DNA of 64,000 nucleotides from Thermoclostridium sp036562185 (GCA_036562185.1 DATCKN010000040.1:6603-70602), one strand, 5' to 3'; positions 27,461 through 37,267 are shown, numbered from the stretch's first letter. Made by a program: numbers and translations. The notes: generated by a model from the sequence alone, not told the origin.

Positions 27461-28293
27461 TTTATACCTGTGGATGCAATTCCTTCGACAAAATATTTCT
27501 GCAGGCTCAGAAATACTACTATAACCGGGATAAGTGACATTACTGATCCAGCCATTATCAGCCCATACTCGGATGAATACTGGTTTATAAACATTTTCAG
27601 CCCGAGCTGTATTGTTTTCTTTTCCTGTGATTTTAAGTAGATCAACGGCCCCAGATAGTCATTCCATGTACTGACGAAAGTAAAGATTGTTAATGTCGCT
27701 ATAGCCGGCTTGGAAAGAGGAAGCATGATTTTCGCGTATATACCGTATTCAGTCATCCCATCAATTCTTGCCGCTTCGCATAGCGAGTCGGGAATACTTA
27801 AATAAAACTGTCTCATCAGGAATACACCAAAAGCCGAAAATGCCTGTAGGCAAATAATTGCCAGCAGTCTGTCGTTAAGCCCGAAACTTCTCATCATAAG
27901 AAACTGCGGAACCATATATACCTGCCACGGCATTGCAATTGTGGCTATATACGCAAAAAACAGCTTGTTTTTGTACTTGAAATCAAGTTTTGCAAAAGCG
28001 TAAGCTGCAAAACTACTGGTCAAAATCTGAAGGCATGTTACAACTATGGTTAAAAATACGGTATTCTGAACAAATTTAAAAAACGGCACCTTTGTCCAGA
28101 TATCAGCATAATTCTGCCATCTTGGCTTCTTTGGAATCCACACGAACGGATTCATGTTAAATACTTCCCTATCCAGTTTAACAGATGAAGAGAGCATCCA
28201 TAGGAACGGCAGTATCATAATTGCAGCCATAATTATAAGGATCAGATACAGTATGCTTTTTTTAAGTGTTTTCATAGCCCTGATTGATTTCAT
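27454..28293 (-). CDS. ABC sugar-importer permease, MalG/AraQ type
   Basis: This 279-residue protein has six membrane helices and a docking loop LCEAARIDGMT followed by IMLPLSKPA. The C-terminus is KYFVEGIASTGIKG. AAGGAG precedes the ATG, and it starts 21 bp after the partner permease. It is the last gene of a binding-protein/permease/permease operon that faces a YesMN-type two-component system. Confidence 0.93.
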   Translation of the reverse strand: MKSIRAMKTLKKSILYLILIIMAAIMILPFLWMLSSSVKLDREVFNMNPFVWIPKKPRWQNYADIWTKVPFFKFVQNTVFLTIVVTCLQILTSSFAAYAFAKLDFKYKNKLFFAYIATIAMPWQVYMVPQFLMMRSFGLNDRLLAIICLQAFSAFGVFLMRQFYLSIPDSLCEAARIDGMTEYGIYAKIMLPLSKPAIATLTIFTFVSTWNDYLGPLIYLKSQEKKTIQLGLKMFINQYSSEYGLIMAGSVMSLIPVIVVFLSLQKYFVEGIASTGIKG

Positions 28294-28314
28294 ATTTAAT
28301 ACTCCTTAACCGTT

Positions 28315-29244
28315 TTATTCGTTCGCATATCTGGATTGTCCCTTAAACTGAATAAGAGTAACCGTAAGGACCAGAACGAAAAGAACCATTGCAACAGCGC
28401 TGGAATAACCAAGTTTCCAAAAGTTAAAGGCATTCTGGTAGATGTAATATACCAGTACCATGGATGATACCGATAAAGTGTTTGTGCTGCCACCTGCCAG
28501 CATGACGGCAATGTCGTATATTTTGAAACAGTTTATTGTCAGCATGACTGATACTAAAAATGTTGTGGGCTTTAAGCCAGGCAACGTTATATAGCGAAAC
28601 CTCTGCCATGTGTTTGCTCCGTCAATGGTACCGGCCTCATACAGTTCACGGGGAATGGTTTGCAATCCGGCCAGGAACATAACCATGTAATATCCCATAA
28701 ACCTCCATACGCTGAACAATATTAGCATTACCAGCGCTAAACTGCCGGTAAACCAGTTTGGCAGCTTTTCCTTCGGCACTTTGAACACATAGTAAAGTAT
28801 TGCATTTACAGGCCCCTTGGAAGAATGAAAAACCATTGTCCACACAGAGGTTACTGCAACCAGTGAAGCTACATAAGGGAAAAAGCCCAGTGTCCTGAAA
28901 AAAGCACGGCCTTTTATCTGCTGATTCAATATAACAGCCAATGCCAATGAAGTGGCAAGGGTCAGCGGCACTGTTCCGATACTGTAAATTATTGTATTTT
29001 TTAATGACGCAATAAAGAATTTGTCTTTAACAAGTGCTTTAAAATTCTCCAGCCCGACAAACTTTACAGGGTTATTCCCATCCCACTCCAGGAAAGCAAG
29101 CATAAACGCGAAGGTGATGGGCACCAGCGTAAAAACAGCAAATCCTATAAAGTTCGGGGCTATAAAGGAATATGCAATCAGGTTTTTCTTTAAGTTGCGC
29201 CTTTTTCGCGATTTCTGCAATGAATCCGTGCTTCCTGCACTCAT
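28315..29244 (-). CDS. ABC sugar-importer permease, MalF/UgpA type
   Basis: This 309-residue protein has a basic N-terminal tail (about 25 residues) and six membrane helices. The docking loop LYEAGTIDGAN, then ITLPGLKP, has Gly in place of the second Ala of EAA. GGGGGAG precedes the ATG. It lies between the lipoprotein gene, across a GC-rich hairpin, and the MalG-type partner. Confidence 0.93.
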   Translation of the reverse strand: MSAGSTDSLQKSRKRRNLKKNLIAYSFIAPNFIGFAVFTLVPITFAFMLAFLEWDGNNPVKFVGLENFKALVKDKFFIASLKNTIIYSIGTVPLTLATSLALAVILNQQIKGRAFFRTLGFFPYVASLVAVTSVWTMVFHSSKGPVNAILYYVFKVPKEKLPNWFTGSLALVMLILFSVWRFMGYYMVMFLAGLQTIPRELYEAGTIDGANTWQRFRYITLPGLKPTTFLVSVMLTINCFKIYDIAVMLAGGSTNTLSVSSMVLVYYIYQNAFNFWKLGYSSAVAMVLFVLVLTVTLIQFKGQSRYANE

Positions 29245-29280
29245 TTACAATTCTCCCCCTGTAACCGATTTTACAGATAA

Positions 29281-29300
29281 AGCCGGCTATAACACCGGCT
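29281..29300 (-). promoter_or_regulatory. Hairpin between binding-protein and permease genes
   Basis: AGCCGG and CCGGCT form a compact GC-rich 6-bp stem with an 8-base loop, followed on the minus strand by TTTATC. It lies midway in the 101-bp gap between the lipoprotein stop and the permease start. Confidence 0.6.
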
Positions 29301-29345
29301 CTATCCGTTGTACCAAAAAACTTCATGTTATTATCCGGCATCTAC

Positions 29346-30680
29346 CTAATTCTTCAGTTTTGCAACTTCTGCATTCATTGCGGCAATACCGTCCTTTACT
29401 GAAATTTCGCCACTCATTATCATTTTATGGTATGTATCAAGAATGGCATTTATTTCAGAAACATTAGGTGCATAAGGAACTTCAAGATACAGGTTTGAAA
29501 CTTCAAGTGCTTCTTTGCTTTGCTCGTCTTTCGGGAAACCATCGAGGCCGGCTATAATTGTTTTAACTTCTTCGGTTGATATTGCAGGGAAGTTTCCTGT
29601 CCTTGCCATAACAGCAGCACCTTCAGGTCCGCTTACCCATTTGATGAACTCAAAAGCTTCCTGTTTATTGTCTGAAACGGAGGTTATTGAAAGGCCAGTA
29701 ATCGTTCCAAGGGTGGAACCCGGTTCAACGCCTTCAGCATGAGGATATTTTACAATACCCCAGTTGCCGCATAGCTCGGGATCGTAATCGCCCTTCTCAA
29801 GGCCGCTTATTAATGTGGCTATAAACCAAGAACCCATGTTAAGCATAGCTATGTTGCCATTTGTAAAAGCCGCTGAATAGTGCAATCCTTCGGTGCTGAC
29901 ATCGGTATAAGACATTGCAACGCCATCCTTCATCTGATTCAGCACCATGTTGTAGTATGGCTCAAAGAAAGAATAGTCTGAGTCAAGTATTGAATGTTTG
30001 CCGTCAAGAATGCCAAACAACTGAACGGCGCTTCTCCATGTATGATAATGAGCGCCATAAACTTCAGAACCGAATGTTGTATCGGTTACTTTCCTGGCAA
30101 GCATATCATACTCCTCAAATGTCATGTCATTCGTGGGGTATTCCACACCGGCACGATCAAAAATGTCCTTGTTATAGAAAATAACCCAGAAATCACTTCT
30201 GAAAGGCAGTTCATACAATTTCCCATCAACTGTTACCTGGTCGGTTATACCGCCATACCTGGACAGATCTATTCCTGCCGCTTTAATATAGTCGTCCAGC
30301 GGTTCCAGAGTATTTTTCTGGACCAGTGTTGCATAGCCGGGAACGTCTTTAATTGTTACCACGTCGAATTCACTGCCGCTTCCCGACAGCTCTGCCGCGA
30401 GGACAGTCATATAGTCTGTTGAACCTAAATCTGTATACTCAATTGTTACATTTGGTTTGACTTTTTTATACTCTTCAATCAGTTTGCCCCAGTACGGAGT
30501 GGATTCATAGTCCCAAAGTGCCCATTTTAATGTGACTTTCTCTTCAGGTGTTTGGGAACCTCCGCCGGACGGTGCAGTTGTGGGAGTTGTCGTTCCTGAA
30601 CCTGTGTTGGTTGAACAACCAACGAGCATTGTGACCAATAAGCTTAAACAGAGAAGAAGAACCATAACTTTTCTTTTCAT
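29346..30680 (-). CDS. Sugar-binding lipoprotein, family 1 (MalE/UgpB type)
   Basis: This 444-residue protein has a signal peptide ending TMLVGC and a short Thr/Ser/Gly linker. The two-lobed binding domain starts VTLKWALWDYES. The AAGGAGG ribosome site is ideally placed before ATG 30680. It is the first gene of its operon and is divergent from a histidine kinase/AraC-type response regulator pair. A pair of inverted 11-bp repeats (30709-30761) lies just upstream and is a candidate regulator site. The sugar is unknown. Confidence 0.92.
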   Translation of the reverse strand: MKRKVMVLLLCLSLLVTMLVGCSTNTGSGTTTPTTAPSGGGSQTPEEKVTLKWALWDYESTPYWGKLIEEYKKVKPNVTIEYTDLGSTDYMTVLAAELSGSGSEFDVVTIKDVPGYATLVQKNTLEPLDDYIKAAGIDLSRYGGITDQVTVDGKLYELPFRSDFWVIFYNKDIFDRAGVEYPTNDMTFEEYDMLARKVTDTTFGSEVYGAHYHTWRSAVQLFGILDGKHSILDSDYSFFEPYYNMVLNQMKDGVAMSYTDVSTEGLHYSAAFTNGNIAMLNMGSWFIATLISGLEKGDYDPELCGNWGIVKYPHAEGVEPGSTLGTITGLSITSVSDNKQEAFEFIKWVSGPEGAAVMARTGNFPAISTEEVKTIIAGLDGFPKDEQSKEALEVSNLYLEVPYAPNVSEINAILDTYHKMIMSGEISVKDGIAAMNAEVAKLKN

Positions 30681-30708
30681 ACTATAATCCTCCTTATTTA
30701 ATTATATG

Positions 30709-30761
30709 AATTGTATATACTGAGATCCAAATCATGATGTTTAATTCAAATATATACAATT
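30709..30761. promoter_or_regulatory. Candidate operator: widely spaced 11-bp inverted repeat
   Basis: AATTGTATATA (30709-30719) and its exact complement TATATACAATT (30751-30761) are centred 42 bp apart, four helical turns. They lie directly upstream of the binding-protein gene and inside its probable promoter. This is a plausible site for the YesN-type response regulator encoded divergently. Confidence 0.5.
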
Positions 30762-30907
30762 TGCAGGCTTAATTGAATGGCATATCTTATAATTTTCATT
30801 CCTTATTCCATTATATTTGAATGCTTTTATGAACCCGGATAATAAACTTGTAATATTTTAAGATAAAGATATAATATATTACAATTTTATAGAATTTTAA
30901 ATTTTTG

Positions 30908-30916
30908 TGTTATAAT
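30908..30916 (+). promoter_or_regulatory. Extended -10 promoter of the two-component operon
   Basis: TGTTATAAT lies 61 bp before the kinase start. The sequence upstream is very A/T-rich without a clear -35 box. Confidence 0.5.
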
Positions 30917-30976
30917 AATTTAAAATAATTGATTTGGTCCCGGTATATTCCAATGGGGGTTTTGAGGGTTTAATAA

Positions 30977-32788
30977 ATGAAACCGCTAACTAAAACCATT
31001 AAAGGTAAAATAATTATATCAACTCTTTTGTTTTCATTTATTTTATCATTCTTTATTGCGGGTATCAGTTATAAAGTGTATCATGACTATCTTAGAAATA
31101 ACCTCATACAGTCATCAGAGCTCGGTTTGCAGGTTATTGCGGATACTATCAACAGTGAACTTAAAAACATCTTTTCTCTTGCGGAATGGTGCCAGGCCAA
31201 CAATACCATCGGCGAATTCTCATTATACGGGTCTAAAACAGCAAAGCAGAAGATAACTGTTTATGAATACCTGAACCAGCAATATAATACAAATGATTCC
31301 TCTGAATATATCCAGAGAGTCATATTGGCAAGCAACCAGAAGGAATTCGTTCAGATTGTTCTGATACCCCACGCGAGCGTAACCGATGTTTTCGACGTTG
31401 TTGGAAACCTGGATTATTTTGAGAATGCTTTAAAGAGCAGGCCTTATACCTTCGACATGGGATTTGTGTATGATCCTTTTAAAATCAGGAACAAACCCGT
31501 CATTCTTCCTCTTATCCGCCCGATATACAGCCTCTACGATTCTACCATTACCGGATGGGTTTTTATCTCGATATCGCCAAGCCTGTTTTCCGATGCCATA
31601 GACAAGTATCATCACAGTGACGGGGAATCGATATATATTACCCTGTCAAAAAACACTTATTTATATCAGGACGGCACCTTCGTGCCAATAGATTTCAGGC
31701 CTGAGTTTCTCACCGAAAATGACAATAAAGATATTGCCACTCTTTATAATGATACTCTGTTGAATACCGGATACGAGAAAAGTTCATTTTACGTTACACG
31801 CCCGCTTAATACGGCAGGCTGTTATATAACCCAGGAAGTCAATATCAATGAACTTGTTTCACAGACAAAATTTTATGTAGGCATCCTGATTGTAATATGT
31901 TTAATCATTGTCCTGGCAGGGTTCTTAATGTCACTGCTGCTAAACAAAATAGTAAACAAGCCGGTAATAAAATTAAAGGCTACCATGGCTAAAATTGCAA
32001 GCGGTGATTTCTCCAGGGACTATTCAATTGAATGGGACAATGAATTTGGGGAAATAGGAAAAGGGATCAACAAACTGTCCGAAAGCATCAATAATTTAAT
32101 GCACAGCAGGCTTGAAATGGAGAAGCAAAAAAGGGATTATGAGTACCAGATGCTGCAAAGCCAGATTAACCCGCATTTTCTTTACAATACACTTATGTCG
32201 ATAAAATGGATGGCAAATGTTCAAAACGCTCCGGGCATTGGTGAAATGGCAACAGCCCTGTCAAGGCTTTTGAGGGATATTTCAAAGGAAAAAAGGCAGT
32301 TAGTTCCTCTTTCAGAGGAATTGAGCTTATTAATGGATTATTACACAATTATGAAGTACCGTTATGGCGGGACAATCACCATTGATGTCAGAATTGACAA
32401 TGAAGAACTCCTTAATTGCGGCATTCTGAGGTTTACGCTGCAGCCAATTGTTGAAAATGCCATCTTTCACGGAATTGAACCGAAAGGTTCCACAGGGACT
32501 ATTATCATTCATATTTTCAAAAATGATCCGGGTGATCTGCAGATTGATATTACAGATGACGGCGTCGGCATGGATGAAGAAATGATAAAATCGTTGTTAT
32601 CCGATAAAGAAGGAAATAAATCAAGTTTCTTTAAAAAAATCGGGATTGCAAATGTACATAACAGGATTCAACTGGAGTTTGGCGAAAAATATGGATTATC
32701 CATTAAAAGCAAAACAGGCAGTTTCACAACCGTAACCATCGTCCTTCCCGCCAAACCCTGCCCGCCTGAGTCAAACACCGGTATTTAA
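30977..32788 (+). CDS. YesM-type sensor histidine kinase
   Basis: This 603-residue membrane kinase has helix 1 at about residues 11-33, an extracellular Cache-like sensor to about 300, and helix 2 at about 303-326. A HAMP linker and the His_kinase (PF06580) domain follow. The phosphoacceptor motif QINPHFLYNTL lies at about residues 394-404, the N-box QPIVENAIFHG near 494-504 and the G-box DDGVGMD near 530. The ATG at 30977 follows GAGGG. It should phosphorylate the response regulator starting 65 bp downstream, in reply to an extracellular sugar or the loaded binding protein. Confidence 0.93.
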   Translation: MKPLTKTIKGKIIISTLLFSFILSFFIAGISYKVYHDYLRNNLIQSSELGLQVIADTINSELKNIFSLAEWCQANNTIGEFSLYGSKTAKQKITVYEYLNQQYNTNDSSEYIQRVILASNQKEFVQIVLIPHASVTDVFDVVGNLDYFENALKSRPYTFDMGFVYDPFKIRNKPVILPLIRPIYSLYDSTITGWVFISISPSLFSDAIDKYHHSDGESIYITLSKNTYLYQDGTFVPIDFRPEFLTENDNKDIATLYNDTLLNTGYEKSSFYVTRPLNTAGCYITQEVNINELVSQTKFYVGILIVICLIIVLAGFLMSLLLNKIVNKPVIKLKATMAKIASGDFSRDYSIEWDNEFGEIGKGINKLSESINNLMHSRLEMEKQKRDYEYQMLQSQINPHFLYNTLMSIKWMANVQNAPGIGEMATALSRLLRDISKEKRQLVPLSEELSLLMDYYTIMKYRYGGTITIDVRIDNEELLNCGILRFTLQPIVENAIFHGIEPKGSTGTIIIHIFKNDPGDLQIDITDDGVGMDEEMIKSLLSDKEGNKSSFFKKIGIANVHNRIQLEFGEKYGLSIKSKTGSFTTVTIVLPAKPCPPESNTGI

Positions 32789-32853
32789 CTTTTTGACAAT
32801 TGCGTTTTTTTACAGAACATTTTAAAATTAATCAGAAAGGACTAATTCTGACA

Positions 32854-34467
32854 ATGATTCGTTTATTAATTGTCGATGATGAACCACTGGTACAAATAGG
32901 GATAAAGTCCATGCTGGACAGGTCGGGTCTTGGCATTGAAATATGCGGGTCAGCACCTAACGGAATGGAAGCTCTGAAATTAATAGAAAAATATTCACCG
33001 CAAATTGTTATAACCGATATTAAAATGCCCATAATGGACGGCCTTGAACTAATGAAGAAATGCCAGCAATTATACGGACGACTGCCCCTGTTTATTGTGC
33101 TTACAAGCTATGAGGAATTCCACCTGGCAAAAGAGGCATTAACACTGCATGCAATAGATTACCTGGTGAAAATTGAATTAACCGAAGAAAGCCTTAAGGC
33201 AAGCATTCTCGCTGCCATGGACATTTTGGACGAAATTATGCGAAGTTCGCAATACCAGGTTCAGTCAGTTCCGGTTGAAACTTTGCTTTTCCACGAACGA
33301 TTTTTTATTATGCTGCTGAACAACCTGTTCGAAAACGAGGAACAGTTTCGCCTTCAGGCACAGATTCTTTCGCTGGATTTTAATGCAGCAGGTTACATGG
33401 CTTCATACATGGAAATAATCAACCCCAAAGCCGATACCATGGACACAAAACAACAGCTTGGTTTCTTTTCAAGTACGCTGCAAATGATAAAAACATTACT
33501 GCCTAAATATATAAGATGCTATATTACGGCATTGGACATCCGGCATTTTTCAATTATCTTTCTTATTTCTGAAGATAAACTGCCGGATCACATCGGGGTA
33601 ATCCGCAATTCGGTCAGCAATACGGCTATAATGCTTAAAAATTACTATGGTGCATCAATACATGGCTCTGTTGGACGGCTGGTGGAAAACCCGCTGGACA
33701 TTTCTGCCTCGTTCCAGGATTCCAGGCAAATATTCAACATGTCATCACCGGATTCGCCATTGTGCTTTTTTGATGAGCATGACGTTAAAAAGCCGGTAAA
33801 AAACATATTCAATATTTCGATATTTAAAGATGACATAGTTTCAGCATATGAAGAATACGATCCTTACCGTCTGAAAAATGTTTTTTCTTCGATCCAGGAA
33901 TTGTTCATGGAAAACCCGTCGTATTTCCTTCAGGCCCTGGATGCCGCAAGCAATATTCTTTACCTTTCAATTTCCCTTATTCCGAACGGGGAAGAGATAG
34001 TTTCAAATATTTTTAAGGATAACCCGCAAAACTACAGGTGCCTTTTTACACTGAACACCACCGAGCAAATCCTGCAGTGGCTTAATACTCTGTTTGACGG
34101 CTTGTGCTCATATTTTATGTCAAAAAAGAAGGATTATAAGAATCGCATTGTATACAATGCCAAGCAATATATCAAAAACAATTATAAGAAGAAGTTAACC
34201 CTTAACGGGGTGGCTGCGGCTCTTGGCATCAGCCCCAATTACCTGAGCCTTTTGTTTAAAAAATATTCTGATTGCGGTTTTATTGATTATGTAAACCAAG
34301 TAAAAATCCAGGAAGCAAAAAAAATTATGTCCGAAAGTGACATGAAAATATATGAAATAGCCAGCGAGCTTGGTTTTGAAAATGCTTTTTATTTCAGCAA
34401 AGTATTCAAAAAAGTGGAAGGCTTATCACCCACCGAATATAAAAGAAGGCAAGAGGGCAATTCTTAA
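32854..34467 (+). CDS. YesN-type response regulator with AraC DNA-binding domain
   Basis: This 537-residue protein starts at ATG 32854 (AGAAAGG upstream, spacing 13); an upstream in-frame TTG has no site. The receiver covers residues 1-120, with acidic pocket DDE (8-10), phospho-Asp55 in ITDIKMP, Thr84 and Lys106. A long middle region with no recognised domain precedes the AraC double helix-turn-helix (about 435-532, with NYLSLLFKKYSD and AFYFSKVFKKVEG). It forms a two-component system with the YesM-type kinase and probably activates the divergent importer operon at 27454-30680. Confidence 0.93.
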   Translation: MIRLLIVDDEPLVQIGIKSMLDRSGLGIEICGSAPNGMEALKLIEKYSPQIVITDIKMPIMDGLELMKKCQQLYGRLPLFIVLTSYEEFHLAKEALTLHAIDYLVKIELTEESLKASILAAMDILDEIMRSSQYQVQSVPVETLLFHERFFIMLLNNLFENEEQFRLQAQILSLDFNAAGYMASYMEIINPKADTMDTKQQLGFFSSTLQMIKTLLPKYIRCYITALDIRHFSIIFLISEDKLPDHIGVIRNSVSNTAIMLKNYYGASIHGSVGRLVENPLDISASFQDSRQIFNMSSPDSPLCFFDEHDVKKPVKNIFNISIFKDDIVSAYEEYDPYRLKNVFSSIQELFMENPSYFLQALDAASNILYLSISLIPNGEEIVSNIFKDNPQNYRCLFTLNTTEQILQWLNTLFDGLCSYFMSKKKDYKNRIVYNAKQYIKNNYKKKLTLNGVAAALGISPNYLSLLFKKYSDCGFIDYVNQVKIQEAKKIMSESDMKIYEIASELGFENAFYFSKVFKKVEGLSPTEYKRRQEGNS

Positions 34468-34554
34468 ATAAAGCAAGCACCTTGTCATGAGAAGCCATGT
34501 AATTGGTTGCCGGTTCTTTTACTTCATGATAAAAAGATCAAAAAAGCCTTACCC

Positions 34555-34584
34555 TTGCGTCTTTCCCATGTCCCGTGATAGAAT
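34555..34584 (+). promoter_or_regulatory. Promoter of the PHP-domain gene
   Basis: TTGCGT (34555-34560) and an extended -10 box, TGATAGAAT (-10 at 34579-34584), are spaced 18 bp apart. They lie 48 bp before the start codon. Confidence 0.5.
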
Positions 34585-34631
34585 TACAGTCGAAAGTGAA
34601 CATAATATTGCATTGCAGAGGAGATTTTTCT

Positions 34632-35312
34632 ATGCAAATATACAGATATGATTTACATACCCACACTTCGGAAGCAAGCAAATGTGGTCTGGTATCTTCA
34701 AAGGAGCTTGTACATTTCTACAAAAGGATAGGATATACCGGTATTTGCATAACCGATCACTTTTTTAACGGGAATACCGCCGTGCCAAAAGATCTTCCCT
34801 GGGATATCAGAGTTGAACTTCTTTGCAGAGGTTTTGAAAATGCTTATGAAGAAGGGAAAAAAATAGATTTGGATGTGTTTTTTGGCTGGGAATATACTTA
34901 CGGGGGTTCGGATTTCCTGACATTCGGGCTTGATAAGGAATGGCTTTTGAATCATCCCGATATTTTAAGCCTTCGTTTACATGAATACTGCGACCTTGTA
35001 CATGCTGAAGGTGGTTTTATTGTGCACGCCCATCCTTTTCGTGAGGCTTCATACATAGCCATGTTCAGGCTGTTGCCCCGCAGAGTGGATGCCGTTGAAA
35101 CCATAAATGCTTGTAATACCGATTTTGAAAATCAATGCGCCGATAAATATGCAGACATGTTTGAACTGATTAAGGTTGCCGGCTCGGACACCCATTCCGA
35201 CAAGCCGGGCAAAGTATCGGGCATTCAGCTTAACCGACGCGTTAAAGATATAAATGACCTTCTTAATGCCATTAAAAACAAAAATACCGACATTTTCACA
35301 ATGACTTTATAA
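34632..35312 (+). CDS. PHP-domain phosphoesterase-like protein
   Basis: This protein of about 226 residues has the four metal-binding motifs of the PHP fold: DLHTHT (about residues 7-12), a TDH, HAHPFR in the middle and SDTH near the end. Such proteins hydrolyse phosphate esters, for example histidinol-phosphate or nucleoside phosphates; stand-alone ones of this size are mostly uncharacterised. I take ATG 34632 because GAGGAG lies upstream. It follows the two-component genes on the same strand, 164 bp away, with its own promoter-like sequence. The link to sugar uptake is unclear. Confidence 0.85.
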   Translation: MQIYRYDLHTHTSEASKCGLVSSKELVHFYKRIGYTGICITDHFFNGNTAVPKDLPWDIRVELLCRGFENAYEEGKKIDLDVFFGWEYTYGGSDFLTFGLDKEWLLNHPDILSLRLHEYCDLVHAEGGFIVHAHPFREASYIAMFRLLPRRVDAVETINACNTDFENQCADKYADMFELIKVAGSDTHSDKPGKVSGIQLNRRVKDINDLLNAIKNKNTDIFTMTL

Positions 35313-35319
35313 GCCGGAA

Positions 35320-35350
35320 AGGGGAACGGTACTTTTTATATCGTTCCCCT
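35320..35350. terminator. Shared terminator hairpin between convergent genes
   Basis: AGGGGAACG and CGTTCCCCT form a 9-bp stem around a 13-base loop. It is placed exactly between the stops of the PHP gene and the converging permease gene. T-runs outside the stem are short on both strands. Confidence 0.6.
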
Positions 35351-35354
35351 GATT

Positions 35355-36245
35355 TCAGGTTTTGATACCGGTAAGAACTATACCTTCAACAAAGCTTTTC
35401 TGACCTATCAGATAAATAATAATTCCGGGAGCTATGACCATGCACGTTGCCGCCATTGCCAGATTCCACTTTGTACCAAAGGAACCGGTAAAATTAGTTA
35501 AGGCAATAGCAAAGGTAATTTTATTCATATCATTTATATAAATCAACTGTTGCAACAGATCATTCCAAAGCTGAATGAATAACATCAAAATTACAACTGT
35601 AATGGCAGGCTTTATATTTGGAACAAGAATGGACCAAAGTATACACATACGTGATGCTCCATCTATCTCAGCCGACTCGTCAATCTCTTTTGGTACTGTA
35701 GTCATGAACTGACGAATCAGGTAAATGTTAAAAAAACCGCCACCTGTAAGAAATGGAAGAATAAGCGGCCAATACGTGCCTCCAAGACCTACTATCTTTG
35801 TCCAAAAAATATAAAGAGGGATTAATGTAACCATTCCTGGAAGAAGGATTGTTCCAACACAAAGAGTAAAAATAAGTTTCTTGCCTTTAAATCTTAACCT
35901 GGCAAACGCGTAACCACAAAAAATAGCGGTTATAGTCCCGAAAGTCACTGCAGGAATAATTATTGTAAATGTATTTTTAAAATATGTCCAATATTTAAAG
36001 GTTTCAAGGGTTTTTGAATAATTCGATACCATCCACTCATAGGGTATGAAAGAAGGTGGGTAGGAATACAGTACACCGTTACTCATAAGGGAAGATCGTA
36101 TTATCCACCACAGGGGAAGCAGTACGGCAGCTGCAAAAATAACAACAAATACAAATGCTATCCCGTTCACAATCTTCTCTCTTCGCTGTTTGCTCTTAAA
36201 AAACGAACTTTTAATAGTATATGTATTGTTTACTGACCCTTCCAT
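35355..36245 (-). CDS. ABC sugar-importer permease, MalG/AraQ type
   Basis: This 296-residue protein has six membrane helices. The docking loop IDESAEIDGAS is followed by the unusual ILVPNIKP, where most relatives have Leu-Pro-Leu. The C-terminus is KSFVEGIVLTGIKT. It starts 2 bp after the partner permease stop, and its GGGAGG ribosome site lies inside that gene, so the two are translationally coupled. It belongs to the GH127 arabinoside operon. Confidence 0.93.
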   Translation of the reverse strand: MEGSVNNTYTIKSSFFKSKQRREKIVNGIAFVFVVIFAAAVLLPLWWIIRSSLMSNGVLYSYPPSFIPYEWMVSNYSKTLETFKYWTYFKNTFTIIIPAVTFGTITAIFCGYAFARLRFKGKKLIFTLCVGTILLPGMVTLIPLYIFWTKIVGLGGTYWPLILPFLTGGGFFNIYLIRQFMTTVPKEIDESAEIDGASRMCILWSILVPNIKPAITVVILMLFIQLWNDLLQQLIYINDMNKITFAIALTNFTGSFGTKWNLAMAATCMVIAPGIIIYLIGQKSFVEGIVLTGIKT

Positions 36246-36247
36246 AA

Positions 36248-37183
36248 TTATTTTCCTCCCTCTTCCTCATAAAACAGCCAGTATTTTGATGTCGCAAACA
36301 ATATTGCGGTAAATATTCCGACCAACACAAAGAATATAGCAGCATATGCGGCCGCATATCCAATTTTATATTTGGTAAATGCATACCTGTAAATAAGATA
36401 TGACATAAACATTGAGGCGTTCTGAGGTCCACCGTTTGTTATTGCTAAAGCCGGTGTAACCACCTGAAGGTTAATGATTAATGCCATAAGCAGGTTATAA
36501 AATATTATTGGTGACATATAGGGTATGGTAATATACCAGAATCTTTGCCATGAATTAGCTCCGTCAATTTCGGCAGCTTCCTGATATACACCCGGAACAT
36601 TTTGAAGTCCTGCAAGGAAAATTACAATCAAATTGCCGGCACACCACACTGCAATAAGCGCCAATGAAGGCAATACGTTCTTTGGGCTTTCCAGATATTT
36701 AACCGGAGGCAGGCCAAGCATTCTGTTAATATGATTAAACAAACCGTAATTCAACTCGTATAACCATCGCCATGTAGTATACACTCCAATTGCAGGCAGC
36801 ATATAAGGTACAAAGAAAATTGAACGCCATAACGGACGTGCAGGAATATTCATATTAAGTAATATTGCAATAAACAACGAGTATATCATGGAACCTATAA
36901 CTGCCAGAAATGCGTATACAAGAGTAGCTTTTAAAGAATCGGTAAAGTAGATATCAATTGTAAACATCTCTTTATAATTATCAAAACCAATGAATTCAGG
37001 GGAAGTCATTCCATTCCATTTGAACAAACTTAATACAAAAGCCGACAAGGTTGGTATATAACTAATCATCGAAAGCCCCAGAAAAGCCGGTATCAAACAT
37101 AAATACGCTGTAATTGCTTCTTTTCTGCTATTTGTTAAAAAAGGTTTATGTCTTCCAGACTTGATTTGACCTCCATTATTCAT
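36248..37183 (-). CDS. ABC sugar-importer permease, MalF/UgpA type
   Basis: This protein of about 311 residues has six membrane helices, the docking loop YQEAAEIDGAN followed by ITIPYMSP, and an ALAITNGGPQNAS stretch. I choose ATG 37183, with AAGGAG eight bases upstream. A GTG 15 codons earlier would lie inside the intercistronic hairpin. It follows the binding-protein gene and precedes the MalG-type partner in the GH127 operon. Confidence 0.92.
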   Translation of the reverse strand: MNNGGQIKSGRHKPFLTNSRKEAITAYLCLIPAFLGLSMISYIPTLSAFVLSLFKWNGMTSPEFIGFDNYKEMFTIDIYFTDSLKATLVYAFLAVIGSMIYSLFIAILLNMNIPARPLWRSIFFVPYMLPAIGVYTTWRWLYELNYGLFNHINRMLGLPPVKYLESPKNVLPSLALIAVWCAGNLIVIFLAGLQNVPGVYQEAAEIDGANSWQRFWYITIPYMSPIIFYNLLMALIINLQVVTPALAITNGGPQNASMFMSYLIYRYAFTKYKIGYAAAYAAIFFVLVGIFTAILFATSKYWLFYEEEGGK

Positions 37184-37207
37184 GCCAAGAACTCCTTTTA
37201 TATCCGG

Positions 37208-37239
37208 CACCTGCTTACGTATATCCACGTAAACAAGTG
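37208..37239 (-). promoter_or_regulatory. Hairpin between binding-protein and permease genes
   Basis: CACCTGCTTACGT and ACGTAAACAAGTG can pair over 13 positions, two of them as G-U in the RNA, around a 6-base loop. It lies about 28 bases after the lipoprotein stop. Confidence 0.65.
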
Positions 37240-37267
37240 CCTCTTCTAATATTTAGCTAAGACTTGG

